64,000 nt of DNA from NCBI GenBank assembly GCA_027422505.1, contig JAPQWV010000681.1, positions 62,001 to 126,000 of the forward strand. The letters run 5' to 3'. Positions within the stretch are counted from its first letter, which is position 1, and each line of letters starts with the position of its first letter. This stretch comes from Craterostigma plantagineum. Lineage: Eukaryota; Streptophyta; Magnoliopsida; Lamiales; Linderniaceae. The notes beneath the pieces are model-generated. The model ran no database searches. It worked only from the letters and a program-made list of their open reading frames with translations, and was not told the DNA's origin. The position numbers and the translations under genes are program-made. Positions 11,116-25,309 of this stretch are shown here, piece by piece.

Positions 11116-12194
11116 GGGTAAATTTCTATCAGGCCCGTCAGAAACTAAATTTCCTGTTCAGTACCCATACGAAAAAATCTTCCTGTTAAGTACCCATCTG
11201 CAAAAAGTTGTGTGTTTAATACCCCTAAACAGTGAACGGACGGAAATACCCCTTCCTGATATTAAATTGGGCATCATACCAACTGTTTTGATTATTATAC
11301 CAACTGTTATTCTAATTATACCAACCGTTATCATTATTATACCAAATGATATAGTGTACAATTTTGTTGGTATAATTACTACAACAGTTGGTATAATTTC
11401 TACAGTTTCTGTTATAATTTCAAAATCAGTTCGCATATCATCCAATTTCACTGGATAAAATTCAAATAACGTTATTTACTGGTATAATAACCAAAACATG
11501 TGGTATAATTTCTACAATTTCTGGTATAATATCAAAATCAGTGGTATAACATCCAGTTCGCTGTAAACTATAGTAACGCTATTTAAATTGGACATCATAC
11601 CAACTATTTTGATTATTATACCAATGTTATTCTAATTATACCAACGGTTATCATTATTATACCAAATGATATAGCGTACAATTTTTTTGGTATAATTACG
11701 ACAACAGTTGCTATAATTTCTACAGTTTCTGGTATAATTTCCAAATAAGTTGGTATAACGTCCAATTTCATGTATAAAATTCGAATAACGTTATTTACTG
11801 GTATAATAACCAAAACATATGGTATAATTTCTACACTTTCTGGTATAATTCAAAATCAGTTGGTATAATTACGTCCAATTTCTCTGTAATTTATAATAAC
11901 GCTATTTACTGGTATAATAACGAAAACATATGGTATAATTTCAACATTTTCTGGTACAATGTCCAATTTTGTTGGTATAATAACTAATTTTTTGATATAA
12001 TTCATTGGAAAATAACTATTCAGCTTTTTTGAATATGTGAGACAAGGGTATTTTCGTCCATTTAATGCTAAAAAGGGTTTTTTAGGTACTGAACATGAAT
12101 AAATTTTCAAATGAATACTTATAAGGAAGAAATAATTTGAGTGGTATTTAAAAGGAAGTTGAAATGTTGAAAGGGATTGAGAGGGAATTAACCC
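11116..12194. mobile_element. Foldback MULE-like non-autonomous element
   Basis: A 1,079-bp element flanked on both sides by the 9-bp direct repeat TTAATTTTT (11107-11115 and 12195-12203). Ends are inverted: GGGTAAATTTCTATCAGG at the left against GGGTTAATTCCCTCTCAA read from the right. Inverted similarity continues inward (TGTTCAGTACCCA against TGTTCAGTACCTA; GGACGGAAATACCCCTT against GGACGAAAATACCCTTG), giving imperfect terminal inverted repeats of roughly 140 bp. Nine-base duplications and long TIRs fit Mutator-like elements. The inside is a repeat array without transposase. The TSD is T-rich, which weakens it a little. Confidence 0.78.
11264..11990. repeat. 321-bp higher-order tandem repeat of GGTATAAT motifs
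   Basis: Two main copies begin AAATTGGGCATCATACCAAC (11264) and AAATTGGACATCATACCAAC (11585), 321 bp apart, followed by a third partial copy near 11890. Inside each unit the motif GGTATAAT occurs many times, first in the inverted sense (ATTATACC) and then in the direct sense, so each unit is itself a partial palindrome. Apparent ORFs here translate to Ile/Pro/Thr repeats and are not genes. Confidence 0.8.
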
Positions 12195-12546
12195 TTAATT
12201 TTTTTCCCAATTATAGATTGATATAAAACACAAAAGGTACAAGACTAAGTAGCCTAGATAGCCCACTGGTAATGACGTGTGCCAGTTGCGAAAAAAGCCT
12301 GGGACACACACTCTTAAAAAGGAGATAGAAACTTCCACAAGGGAAGACATGGTCGAAAGAAATCAAGTTATCAATAACTGGCGTTATTACAACATCAGAT
12401 AAGAGTGCTAAAACTACTACAGGCTACAGCTACTTCCTAACACAAGACACATATCACACGATGTAATAATATTCCAATCTTCACACTAGCAAAGGACGAT
12501 TCTGAAAGCTTACGAAGGTAAACAGCTGTTGGCCCATCTCATGTCT

Positions 12547-15500
12547 TTAATGTTTAGAGGGTTGGTTGAGATTTATACTCAGATCATCCAAGCTTGGACA
12601 TCCGAGAATTTCCAGGCCGTGCTCATTTGCTAAATGTAGCAAGCATATGAAGCACAAGTGAGGCGAAATGTCGTTGATCGTTGACGATGCTCTGCAGTCG
12701 TCTGGGAAACTAGCCAAGACATGTTTGAAGGATACTCTTTCACTCGATGCCTCTTCCTCCTGAGAAAACAAACAGTCCATGGCTCAAAGATTGAACTACA
12801 ACCTCTCCACTACGCTACATATAATGGAAGTTACAGACAAAGTGTAGTTGGAATTGAAATACTAGTGAGAAAGGGAGAAAAGTGGGTCACCTGAACTGGG
12901 ATGTGGCTCTGCTGTTGCATGTGTTCCCATAGAGTTTCCTTCAGTGCGTGAACGTCGACTTGTTTAGATGTCTTGTCATATTGGACCTCGATCTTGCTTA
13001 CCTGTTTATGGGACGGGAAAATATTAGTTATGAGCATCAACTGAAGATATCCTCATGTAAATTAGGTGGGCTGATTTTCGAACAAAGTCCATCGCTAGTG
13101 AATACAGGTAGTTGCGATTGAATTGAACCAATATCATATTGATTAACCTGTCGAGGTTGAGAAACGAGTGTGGTGGACTCTTCTACGTCACTGATATATT
13201 CGTGTCCTTCGTCAAAAGCAGCATCGAAACAATCTCCGTCGGCCCAAGATGCTGAAGCATCGTATTCATCTTTTTGTTGGTTTTCCTCATCTACCACTGT
13301 ATAGCAGACTCATTATATCGACATGCTATTACAAAATGGATTATGAAAATGGTGAATCAACTTGATGAAAAAAGTTCATATAAGTCAGTTTCCATGTGTA
13401 AACTAGGATTTCAAGTTTAAGACATTACCAGTGCTTCTCCTCCCATGCTTTCCGAGGCACTGCGACAAGATATACGAAACAATGGTAAGCGTTTGCCTGA
13501 ATGAATGCATTAAAGGCTAGCCTGTAACAAGACAAAGACAAGATCCTTTACCAGCACATTTGGTAGCAAAAATAGCTTCACAAGATCCTCTGGTTGGTAA
13601 TGACAATCCTCTGGAAGCTTTGTATTGCACGATTGTCGCTTTGCAGGCATCAAAAGAGATTTGGGATTCTTTGTAGGAGCAAAAATATGAGAAAGATCGG
13701 TTCCCACTGCACTAGAAAATTCAACGTCGGCCAGTGCTTTCTTAGTCTTTGCATTCTTTGGAATTGCAGGTTCATTTTCTTGGTTCAGAACCTCTGGCTC
13801 TGTAAAAGTATACTACTGAGATATTAGAATAACACGATGTAAATTAGAAAAAATTACAGTTTTCCATCAAAACTGGCCTTTTGCTTTCCGATACTTCCAG
13901 TGATCGGGACCTGCCCATGCATTTCGCTTTGTGGAAAATCCCAAACTTGAAAATAAGTATCCATCAACATCCTCATATATCTCATCCTCAACAAGGTCAT
14001 GGCCACTTCCTTGCTCATTTTCCTGCGCTTAAGTTACAGAGCATTACTACAAAAAAAGCTCCATTCGGGCAGATGTGAAGATGTAAACAACGAAGGATAT
14101 ACCAAATCAAGTGTTTCCATTTGATTCGAGAAAAATGCATCATGACCATCGCCTTCGTCCAAGACACCTGCTTGACCATCATTGCCAAAATCCCAAGCTG
14201 AACAATTCTCAAATGAGTCACCACCAAAATCATCATTTACATCAGTAGTCCCATTGTCTTGCGCAGAGGAACTTTGTCCAGAAGAATCCAACCCAGATGG
14301 TCTTTGATCACATTCATCTAATTGATTAACAATAGCCCTGAGGCTAGGAGTAATCTCCGACTTGTTTTGCATGTTCAACACCATCTGTTCAATGCACTCT
14401 GTCCAAAGTAAAAAGAGTTAGAAGCGATTTGCTAGACGAAATCTTTTTCTCACCATGAAAACTAATAATCTTAGAGAAAGCCACTAAAACATCAGATAGC
14501 AATACCGCTAGCAAAAGACAAGTCTACTGTCTCCATGCCCTCACGCTGAGGAGAAGGGATTGCACACTTTCCTGGTACCTCCATAGAATCAAAAAGGATC
14601 CGACAGTTGCCATACACTCCAAGATTGTGCAACAGCAGTCCCTTCGCCCCGCCTTCATCAAACTGTGCAGATGTTTGATGGTAGAGCGGATCCACAACAA
14701 AGGCAACTAGAAGATAGCATGCAGCAGTAAGTAAAGAAATAGCTACAAAGAATGCCCACAAAAGCAATGAGCAGAAGATAGTCTGCTGCAATTGAGAACA
14801 ATGCACCTTACCATCAAACTTCTTTACATTCAGTGCAGCAGGCGATTCAAGCGTTGATAAAGGGGATAGCTGCAATAATATAACTTTCTCAACATAACTC
14901 TACAAAACAATGATTGTCGTATGAATATCCACATTCTAACAACATAGATTTATTCTTAACCTTTATCCCTTTCTCCTTTTCTTTGGTTTCCTCTTTATTG
15001 GTGTCAATACCGGCATCCTCAATGACATCATCTGAAATATAGTTACAATAATTAAAGTGCAGACGTTATATTCCTGATCAAGCACCAAGTGCTGTCTATA
15101 CTCATGGCACCAAAAAACACAACACTAGAACCAACCATGTGACCAAGTGAACATGACAAATTAACTAGCATACATGTTACATGTTACTGTTTGTAATTCT
15201 AAAACAGCGGCTAGCTTCATTTATGTAAGACGACGAGGCTAAAGTTAAACAACATTGCAGTTATTGATATCTAGTTGACAACAGTTGAAAATAAGAACAT
15301 ATTGCAGATCCAGAAATTTTCAAAACAAGTTCATGAATTCTACACAATCCAACCTTTCTCATCTTCTTGCCCAGCCCTATTTATTCCACCTAGCACTTTG
15401 TAAGCTTCAGAATGAACTGAATCCACCCGTAAGGAGTAAATCTTAATACCAGCCTCAAGGGTACAGCTAGCCTGAATATAGTTTAGAGATAACCGCAAAA

Positions 15501-16082
15501 GGTCCATACTTATCAAGTTGTTGATACACAGATAGCTTGCATAACTGCAGGAGATACCTTTTGAAAATTAGTCTCAGCATCAGTGTCCTCTTCCACTGTT
15601 ATAATCTCGCTAAGATGGTCTATCAAATTCAGCTCCCATGTGTTCTTCTGATTAATTTTCTGCATAAACAGAAATACATTAGTTACACATCTATAAGGCT
15701 TAGCCACTTAGTCAATGTTTACCTCATGTAGTATAAGAACTCAAAACAGATTCATGCCGAAAGCACATTGCCAAAAACACTATCGTGACCTAAGTGAGCA
15801 AATCGAAGAATTAGAGTGAAGAAAACCCAAATTGCACACATTTTCACTGGCGAGCTTGATGCAGTTCTGGAACAGCTCGAGTATCTGTTCTTTCCGGAGA
15901 CAGACGTCGTTCGATGTATTGGCGGGTTGCGCGAATGCGGCCTTGCGGCGGACGGCGGTGGCTCGCGCGGCTCGCGCCTGAGCGCGTTCCAATTTGTCGT
16001 CGTTGGAGCCTATGGCGAATGGGCTTTTCACCGGGGAGAAGGGTCCTCGCTGCTTGGCCTTCGGGCTTAGGATTTCCGTCAT
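12547..16082 (-). CDS. CAP-H: Condensin complex subunit 2 (CAP-H, barren family)
   Basis: This is the kleisin subunit of condensin I, which bridges SMC2 and SMC4 and helps compact mitotic chromosomes. The start at 16082 gives MTEILSPKAKQRGPFSPV, then LEFFQNC-type text (EQILELFQNCIKLASEN) of the N-terminal SMC-binding region. Later exons read NTWELNLIDHLSEIITVEED, DPLYHQTSAQFDEGGAKGLL, NQLDECDQRPSG, an acidic central part, KLPEDCHYQPEDLVKLFLLP, and QVSKIEVQYDKTSKQVDVHA. The C-terminus is ISPHLCFICLLHLANEHGLE and LDDLSINL, ending at 12547, the typical C-terminal SMC4-binding end. Order and spacing of these blocks match plant CAP-H throughout. The gene has many short exons. It faces GH81 tail to tail across the repeat island. 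Confidence 0.94.
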
Positions 16083-16612
16083 TTTCCGATAGCTTTGGCA
16101 AAAAAATTTGATGAACTTCGCAGATTCTAAAGAGACAGACTCGTCATCGCGAAATGAATTTTCGATTTTGAATTTATTGTTTCCCACCGTAAAAGCTCCC
16201 CTTGTGCCTTGTTTGGCTTGCAATCACTCTTATTAAATATATATATATATATATATAAAACAATATTAAATTTATCAAAATTCGAACTTGTTTTACTTTC
16301 TTCATAGTAGTTTTATTTGCATTAATATAAACAAATTACAATATGAAATGTCCTGATAACCACAAACAAGAAAAACAACCTATAAAGAAACAACATACAA
16401 ACTTTCAACAACAGAAGAAAATACTAAAGAACTTACTACAAATCGTCTACCTTTATAATCAATAATACCATTTTTACGACAAAAGATACACTCGAACGAA
16501 GAACGATCTTCTCGCAAAAAAACCGTTCCTCAAAGAAAATAAACGTTGCCCATATAAGCAAGTACTTGTTCCACTCCACCGTGTTCGTAGTCGGTGAAAA
16601 GGGCGGGCTATG
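16083..16612. other. Spacer upstream of CAP-H, with (TA)n
   Basis: Contains the CAP-H 5' flank, a (TA)n microsatellite at about 16236-16257 and the 3' flank of the phosphatase gene. No other feature is seen. Confidence 0.5.
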
Positions 16613-18443
<1,831 letters not shown>

Positions 18444-21400
18444 CTAAGCATTTCCTATCCTGAACAAGCATTCCTTTCTCAGGGGTGAATCTGTGAATAT
18501 GGCTCTAATGAAATCTTCCACCTACAACATGGTTTAATTACAGAACAAGCCATGTCTTAAAATCCCGCCTCGAAAATAACTTAAAGCTTATGGAATCGCT
18601 TATACGTACCTCAGACGCCGTAAAGTTACATTCAGCAAGTTCGCCACTCTCCCACGAAGCAGTGATGGACTTGAGAGGCATGTCCAAAAGTTCTGCTCCA
18701 AAATGCGAAATATTCGTAAAAAAGGAGAAAAAGCTACGAAATTTTCCGAAAAGTGGAGACTGTAATGAATATATTGATCAACCTGCTAACTTTCGCAGTT
18801 TGCGAATAGAGAGAATCAAGCAATCTCTGCTCTTTTGAGCCTCTTTCGATATCAGCTTGTCGTCCACCGCAAGAAGGGGTTCCAATAGGGACGAAAGATG
18901 CTCGAACAAGAGGTGGATCAGCTTCTGAAGCTGTATTATGTAGTATATATATATATAGAGAGAGAGGAGATCAGATAGATTAATGAACTTGACAAAAAAG
19001 CAGTGGTTTTACATATTATGCCAATTGCCAGCTTGAAGTTGTCATGCAGAAATGTTACGAATTCTACAACCCACCTGCAAAGTTTCATCGGCTGCCAAAT
19101 CATCAAGAAGAAGTATTTCTCTGGCTATTCTCGTAAATAGGGTCTCAAGAATCGTGGGCATGCTTTTCTGGTAGATTGAAGGAAGCAACAGTGGCTCCCA
19201 AATTATGTGTACTTTCTCGAGTATGAACGAGACCTGGTGAATTGCGAGCAATATTGTCACAACGGTGACTCAACTAAGATATATATATCTATATGAGAGA
19301 GAGAGAGAGAGAGAGTGGGAGAGAGAGACAGAGACAGGTTAAAATTCCCTTCATTACATCACCTGGTCAATAGAAAATTTGGCAGACTCGTATTGCTTGA
19401 GCTGGTGGGTATTTTGAAATCCATCAGCTCCGTCTATAGCCTACTAGGTCAGAAATTTGTGGCCTATATCAGATACAAAAGAACAACTTCCTCGGAAAAG
19501 TGAAGAAGAAAAGACTTCAAAAATTTATTGGAGATGTTTTTCTTCTTTCTATATGTCGCACCTGGTTTAAATTGTTGATAACCAGCTGTATTTGACGCAG
19601 CAGTACTTCTTCGGCCATTAATTGAAACTTTGGAGCCAAATCAATAAACACAGCAAGTTCCTTCAGTGTTCCCGGGAAGTAAGGACGGTACTGTAATATC
19701 AGGGAAGTGTTTCAATGTCTGACTGAAAGAACCAATAACTGCTCCATCTCTTTATCTAAACAACTAGTACAGTACTCGTCTCATAATAAGTGGTACTACT
19801 GACAGACGGTAAGAGAACATAAAAGTAGTTCCATTCCATAGATACCTGAAATGCAAGCCCCAAAGTCTCCTGAGAGAGGTAAATACAGTCGTTGTGAATG
19901 AGAACAGCAGCCTGGTTTATGGAATCCAGCTGCTTCTCGAGCTTCGTAAGCATGTTAATAACTTATCAGATTGCAGTTTTCACAGTATTCAAGTAATATA
20001 TCATTTCTCCAAATCTTTGGTGAGTAAAAAGGAAGAGTTGATACGGAGTCAAGCAAAATAGTTGGTCAAAAAATGGCTAGTGAACTAACCTTCACCGGTA
20101 CAATGGCTTCATACAGACTTAGCGCATCTCTGGCAGTATGATAAAATCCCGACCCCACTTTTGGAGTCAACAAGCAGACGTCCTACATGAATAATTCAAC
20201 TTAGATAAAATATTTATAAATTGTGTATGCATGAGCAGCTGCATTGAACAGACCTGGAGGGTTTGATGCACAAGCTCCATCAGTTGCTTAGCAGCATCAG
20301 ACACCACACACTTCTCAGACGTAAAAAGAAGCACAACTTGATTGGTGATATTCTCAGTATTGTGCTCCTTATCAGATGCTGAAATTCTTGTCGTATCATC
20401 CTGAACACAAAAAAGATTAGCTGGGTTAGTATCAATAAAGACAAATTATTTTGTACGAAAAAGAAACTCTAAATATGTACTTGACGAGTCGTGAAGTTAG
20501 ATTGTAAGAGCATATTTCTGGCCCTTCCCAAAATCTGAACTTTCTTTCGTGATGCAAAATGCAGCTCGACATTATCAGCATATTCCCTCAATTTCTCATC
20601 CTTTACATTGGATGGAGAAATGAACGAGAGCTCCTTTAAAGACGTCTCAAAATCAATCGTTATTTGCCTGATGTCCTGAAACTCAGCCAGCTTTGAAGCA
20701 TCGTCTGGAACAACCTGAACTCAACAATGATGACCATGGCTATGAAGCATCTAGTGAGTTACAACTGGAAAAATCTCAACGTCACTAATTCTCTAAACAG
20801 AGAAGATGCCAAGTAAGTTCACACCGAGTACAGCCATTTTCGAACTACAAATGCAAAAAAAAAAAACAGAAATATGCAAAGATAGAAGACATTAACCTTG
20901 GAGAGGAAGTTTGAAATTATCATCTTCGACAGCCTAGGCCAAGTCAATCTTCCGAAACAGCGCATCCAAGAAGCATTGTTAAAGCATAAATGCTTGTTGA
21001 TGAATTCAACAATCCGAACGACATTGGAATACATAATTTCACCATTCACCTTAGTTGCCTGCAAATCGAAAAAATTGAGGGTGAAAATATATACTGCTAA
21101 TTCAAAGACGATGACTTAGTAAAATTTTCAAGATATCCGAGATAGAAGATGATAAAACAAAGGAAACCGATTACTGATATATACCTCCATATCAACAGCA
21201 GAAACCATTTTAAGAATTGCATCTTCGGAATCTTCACATGATTCATCCAAAAAACTAGGAGTCGCCCCGAAACTAACTACTGGCATAAGAACATACTTTG
21301 CAATCAAATCTGCAATTTTTGCAAGCCCATAATCAAGAATATTAGCAACCTGCATAAGAAAATGGAACACAAACTTAGCTTTAAGAAATGAGGCTGACAA

Positions 21401-22463
21401 TGTCTTGATCATTAACACGAAGTCTCTGAAAGGGAGACAAGTTAATATCAACTCACATCCATAGCTTGCATAACAGTGGCAAGCTCAACCACGTCAGTTC
21501 CACTTACAGTCCCACAATACTTCACTTCAAGTGTCGTACTCTCCCGGTCATACCGCACAGCATTCTCCATGTATGTCAAAATAAGCTCTTGCATCTACGT
21601 ACAAATCAAATTTTACACAAAAATAGTTAAAATAAGAAGTCGTAATTACCAGCCGCTGACAAGCCGTCATATCAAAATTTCAAACAGCCAACATCGCAGC
21701 AGATGATCAGCTCATCTTCGCATACATGCATTTTTTTATAACACAAGCACAATCATCCAAACAAATACTGATCCAAAATGGTAGCTCAAATATTCACTAA
21801 GACAGGTCGATATTCATGAAACAGAAAAATGCTTTCGTCCGATGTCCAGCCTAAATCAATCATCACCAAATAACGAACACCTAAAAGAAAAATGGGCATA
21901 CTAGCTAAACAACGACGGTTAACAATCACCTTCTCGGAACAATCGCTCAACTTCTTCCTCAGTAAACCGTACACAACGGGCTCTCCTTCCTTCGCAACGT
22001 CACCTCCCCCGCCAATTACATCCGTAGCCTCCCTCAAACCCTCGGCAGCCTCCAAAACCCGACCTTTATATAGTAAGTCCCCAATTACCCCAATTTTTCT
22101 ATCTAATTCCAAAACTGCCTCAACCACAGCTAAAGCCTCGCTCTTCTCCCTCAGCTCCTTCTTCCTGTTCACAACCTCCCTAACCATCCCCGCCACGTCG
22201 TCGGCATTATCACTGATAAGACTGAGCAGCGAAACGACGTCGTCGCTCAACAAATCGGCCTTCGAGACGATGTCGCTGCAGAGAGAGAACAGTGAGGCGA
22301 AGTGGCCGTAATTGGAGGTGATGTGGGAGCGGATGGTGGATTTGATCGTCTCCGAGTGGGCGTCTAGCCTCGAGATGAGGAGGCGGAGATCGTGCGTCGA
22401 CAGCGGCGACGACGGCGATGGGAGGAGATCGCGAACGTTGAGCTTATCCAACAGAGCTTCCAT
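18444..22463 (-). CDS. ZW10: ZW10 homologue (RZZ / Dsl1-NRZ tether subunit)
   Basis: ZW10 acts at kinetochores in animals and, with NAG/RINT1-type partners (MAG2 complex in plants), tethers Golgi-derived vesicles at the ER. The start ATG at 22463 gives MEALLDKLNVRDLLPSPSSP and STHDLRLLISRLDAHSE, the ZW10 N-terminus. Downstream exons include EPVVYGLLRKKLSDCSE, ANILDYGLAKIADLIAKYV, DAILKMVSAVDME and LIHLLFEHLSSLLEPLL. The last exons join as KLRKLAELLDMPLKSITASW, ESGELAECNFTASE and VEDFIRAIFTDSPLRKEC, with the TAG at 18444-18446. A GTG upstream at 22484 is not used. The largest exons are 5'; introns hold small microsatellites. It is divergent from the dienelactone-hydrolase gene, with 643 bp between start codons. 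Confidence 0.93.
19295..19330. repeat. (GA)n microsatellite in ZW10 intron
   Basis: Mostly perfect GA dinucleotides with one TGGGA interruption, inside an intron of the ZW10 gene. Confidence 0.85.
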
Positions 22464-23106
22464 TGAATGGGGCTCCGAGTGCACGATAAGGACCGTGCTC
22501 TGCGTCGCACGGGATTGTGCCTATTTATCCTCACCGTTTGGCACATGTAACTATTCTTTCCTTTTTTTGTAACAAATACATAAATAAGTGTAATCTACAC
22601 GAAAAGAAAAGAAAAATAAGGAAAATGGTGAAAGAAAAGAACAGTAGGGAAAATGAATAATTTCCTTCTCATCTTAACAAAATGGTTGATAATGATCGAC
22701 ATAAATAAATACTGCCAATGAGTTCTTGGGCTAGTGGTCAAGGAGAATTGACTCAAGAATTTGTGATTTAAATCATGGAATGGAATCTCGCCTAACACAA
22801 TTTCTTGACTTGTCTCCATTACTATAAAGTTGGGTAAATTTGGGACGTGTTTATTTCCCCCTATCTCCATCCAAGAATGTGGACGTAAGCTGTTTGAGTG
22901 GTGGAATACAAAGAAAATCGATATTTTTTTATTCAAGATTTGGTTTTAGAGATGAGTGATATTATATCTCCGTTACAGTAAGTAAGACGGCTGTTACGCC
23001 TTGAACAATTCTCAGTTTCACATCTCTTCTCTTCCCTCTATTATTAATAACACAAAAAGCCTCCAAAGTCCAAAATAACTTCGTCCCTAAAAAAACCAAG
23101 TCTTCA
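22464..23106. other. Divergent promoter spacer, ZW10 / dienelactone hydrolase
   Basis: Both genes start from this 643-bp spacer, so it must hold both promoters. It also contains a tRNA-like stretch (22727-22775) that may be a SINE relic. Confidence 0.5.
22715..22900 (+). mobile_element. Possible tRNA-derived SINE relic
   Basis: GGGCTAGTGGTCAAGG resembles a Pol III A box and, about 30 bp on, GTGATTTAAATCATGG resembles a mutated B box. The spacing is that of plant SINE heads. I see no clear tail or target duplication, so this is weak and the 3' limit is arbitrary. Confidence 0.3.
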
Positions 23107-23995
23107 ATGGCGGCAAGTAAGATGATGCTCGCCGTGTTCATCTCAACGGTAATAATGTTCTTGTCCGTACACGCCGACGACTCTATCCTAGAAAGGTTTT
23201 TCTTAGATCACCAAGCACTTGCTTCAGCTCCAACGGTATTCTTATCCTACTTTTCTTTTCTTTTTTTATTACAGCTGTTATGGTCTTACAATTTCCTTTA
23301 TCTTGCTGCAGCCCTCCGGCGACTCCCACCTCACCGGCGCCGAGGCCCAAATCGCCGGCGTCGACGCCTACGTCTCGGGCTCGAAGTCCTCGAAACGGGC
23401 CGTCCTCTTATCGTCGGACGTGTGGGGATACAAAGTCGAAAACCTCCGCAAGATCGCCGACAAGGCGGCCGGCGCCGGCTACCTCGCGGTGGTTCCCGAC
23501 TTCTTCAACGGCGACCCATACGACGGCAACAGGTCCCACCTCCTCGAGTGGAAGAAGATCCACGACACCTCGGTATCCGCCGCAGCGGCGCTAAGGATCG
23601 TCAAGGCCTTGAAGAGTCAGCACCGCCGCCTGACGTCATTCGGCGCCGCCGGCTTCTGCTTCGGCGCCAGGATCGCCACCGAGCTGGCGAAGGCGGAGGA
23701 GGTGAAGGCCATCGTCTTGCTCCACCCCACCGACATAAACGCCACCGACATAGAGGGAGTGGAGAAGCCCATCGCCATCTTCCTCGGCGAGAAAGACAAC
23801 AGCGTAAACGCTACAGTTAGGGGCGTTTACGAGCAGATTCTCAAGGCGAAGAAAGTGCCGAGCTCGGTGAAGATCTACGCCGGCGCCGCCCATGGATGGA
23901 CGACGAGGTACAACGAGAGCGACCCGGCGGCGGTGGAGCTCGCCGCTGGGACCCATAGGGATTTGTTGGGCTGGTTTCGCAAGCATGTCAAGTGA
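23107..23995 (+). CDS. Dienelactone hydrolase family protein, secreted or ER-routed
   Basis: Alpha/beta hydrolase of the dienelactone hydrolase family, close to plant proteins annotated endo-1,3;1,4-beta-D-glucanase-like. Two exons, 23107-23235 and 23312-23995, join in frame to give 270 residues. Residues 1-24 are a good signal peptide (MMLAVFISTVIMFLSVHADD). The catalytic elements are visible: nucleophile Cys in AAGFCFGARIATELA, Asp in FLGEKDNSVNA, and His in GAAHGWTTRY. The true substrate of plant members is mostly unknown. The coding exon is strikingly GC-rich (third positions mostly G or C) against its AT-rich flanks. Overlapping frames in exon 2 are long because of this bias and are not genes. 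Confidence 0.9.
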
Positions 23996-25309
23996 AGGGA
24001 AAAAAAAAAACAAGAGTTTTTCATAAATTCGTGTGCTGCTGAATTTTCATGGTTTATGTTCAATAATTGACGAAATGATGCTTTTATGTTTATGGGTTTT
24101 CAACCCACGGGTCAAAGATTTGGACTTTCCTTTGATTTCAATAATATGGGTTTCAATTTTCACGATATTATCTCTTATGATAGTTATTGACTTGAAAAAA
24201 TAAAGAGGAGCGTTTGTTTTGAAAGAGGCAACTTTTGCAGTTCTAACGTTGTTTTATTGGGTTTTGTTTCAATCATTGGTGATAGTTGTTCTTCCCCTGC
24301 ATACATTCAATTAAAATTAACGACCTTGGGAAAGATGATAATTCTGAACTAATTAAATGTTAGTCATACTTCAAGGACTTTGAGTTTATGAGGCAACCCA
24401 AGGATCATATCCAGTTATACTTTATTGCTTTTGTGTATGGTTTCGAATCACACCACGATAGTCGAGAACACATGGAACAAGTTAAAATGTAGTAATTGAA
24501 TGAGTTGCATTGATGATAGACAATTCCACTTACGTAACAATGGTTATCAATTTCCAAGTTTTTTGCCATGTTACGGATTTAAGCCCTAAAGATAACCCCA
24601 AAAGAAGATAGCAATAATTAATTGACATGCTTTCCCTGAACTGCATCAAATCTAACATTACGCTTCTTTATTGCTTCCTTAAACAGTCCCATATCACTTT
24701 CCCATTCCCTAGAACAAAAACAAAAAGATAATTAAAATTGAAGATGAAATAAAGGAAAAGAAAAGGAAAAAGAAGAAAAGATTCAAAGATATGGCTATGG
24801 GCTTCCTTTTAGTTAGCTCCACCGCTGATAAGGAGCAAAGAGAGAGAAGGGGAGAGAAGAGATATCTATAGTTCACAAAGGCTATTCATTTTTTTCTTCT
24901 TAACCGTTGCTTTTTTTTTTTCTTTTTCACCATAATTTTCTTGTTGTAACTTGCCCACTTCAGCTAAATTATTCCTCGGACCAGTCTTCTTCTTTTCGTG
25001 TTAGGGTTTTGTCTGAACTTGCTGGTCCAAATTCAAGATCTGCTCCCACTTTTCACCTGTAACAAAGCCCATGTCGAGTTCTTGACACACTTGGAAAAAA
25101 AAAACGGTTAAAGAAAATACTAGGAATTAAGGGTATGTGTGGGGGTTGGATGAACAAAGATCGGTTCTTTATTTCCTTTCTAGTGAAGGTGGTGGGAGTT
25201 GGTTAAAATGGTCACGAAATATCTGTTTTTCATTCAGACCCATTTGCTTTAAGCTGCAAAAGATTAGTTTTTTCTTAGGGAAAATAAAAATCAAGTCTTT
25301 GTGTGTAAT
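23996..25309. other. Spacer and 5' leader region of the ARF gene
   Basis: Contains the hydrolase 3' UTR, then AT-rich sequence that becomes pyrimidine- and purine-rich between about 24760 and 25000. The last several hundred bases are probably the long ARF 5' leader, as is usual in this clade. No other gene is supported. Confidence 0.45.

Noticed and set aside
11114..11458. Overlapping ORFs on both strands rich in Ile, Pro and Thr
   Set aside because: They are translations of the ATTATACC/GGTATAAT array inside the foldback element, not proteins.
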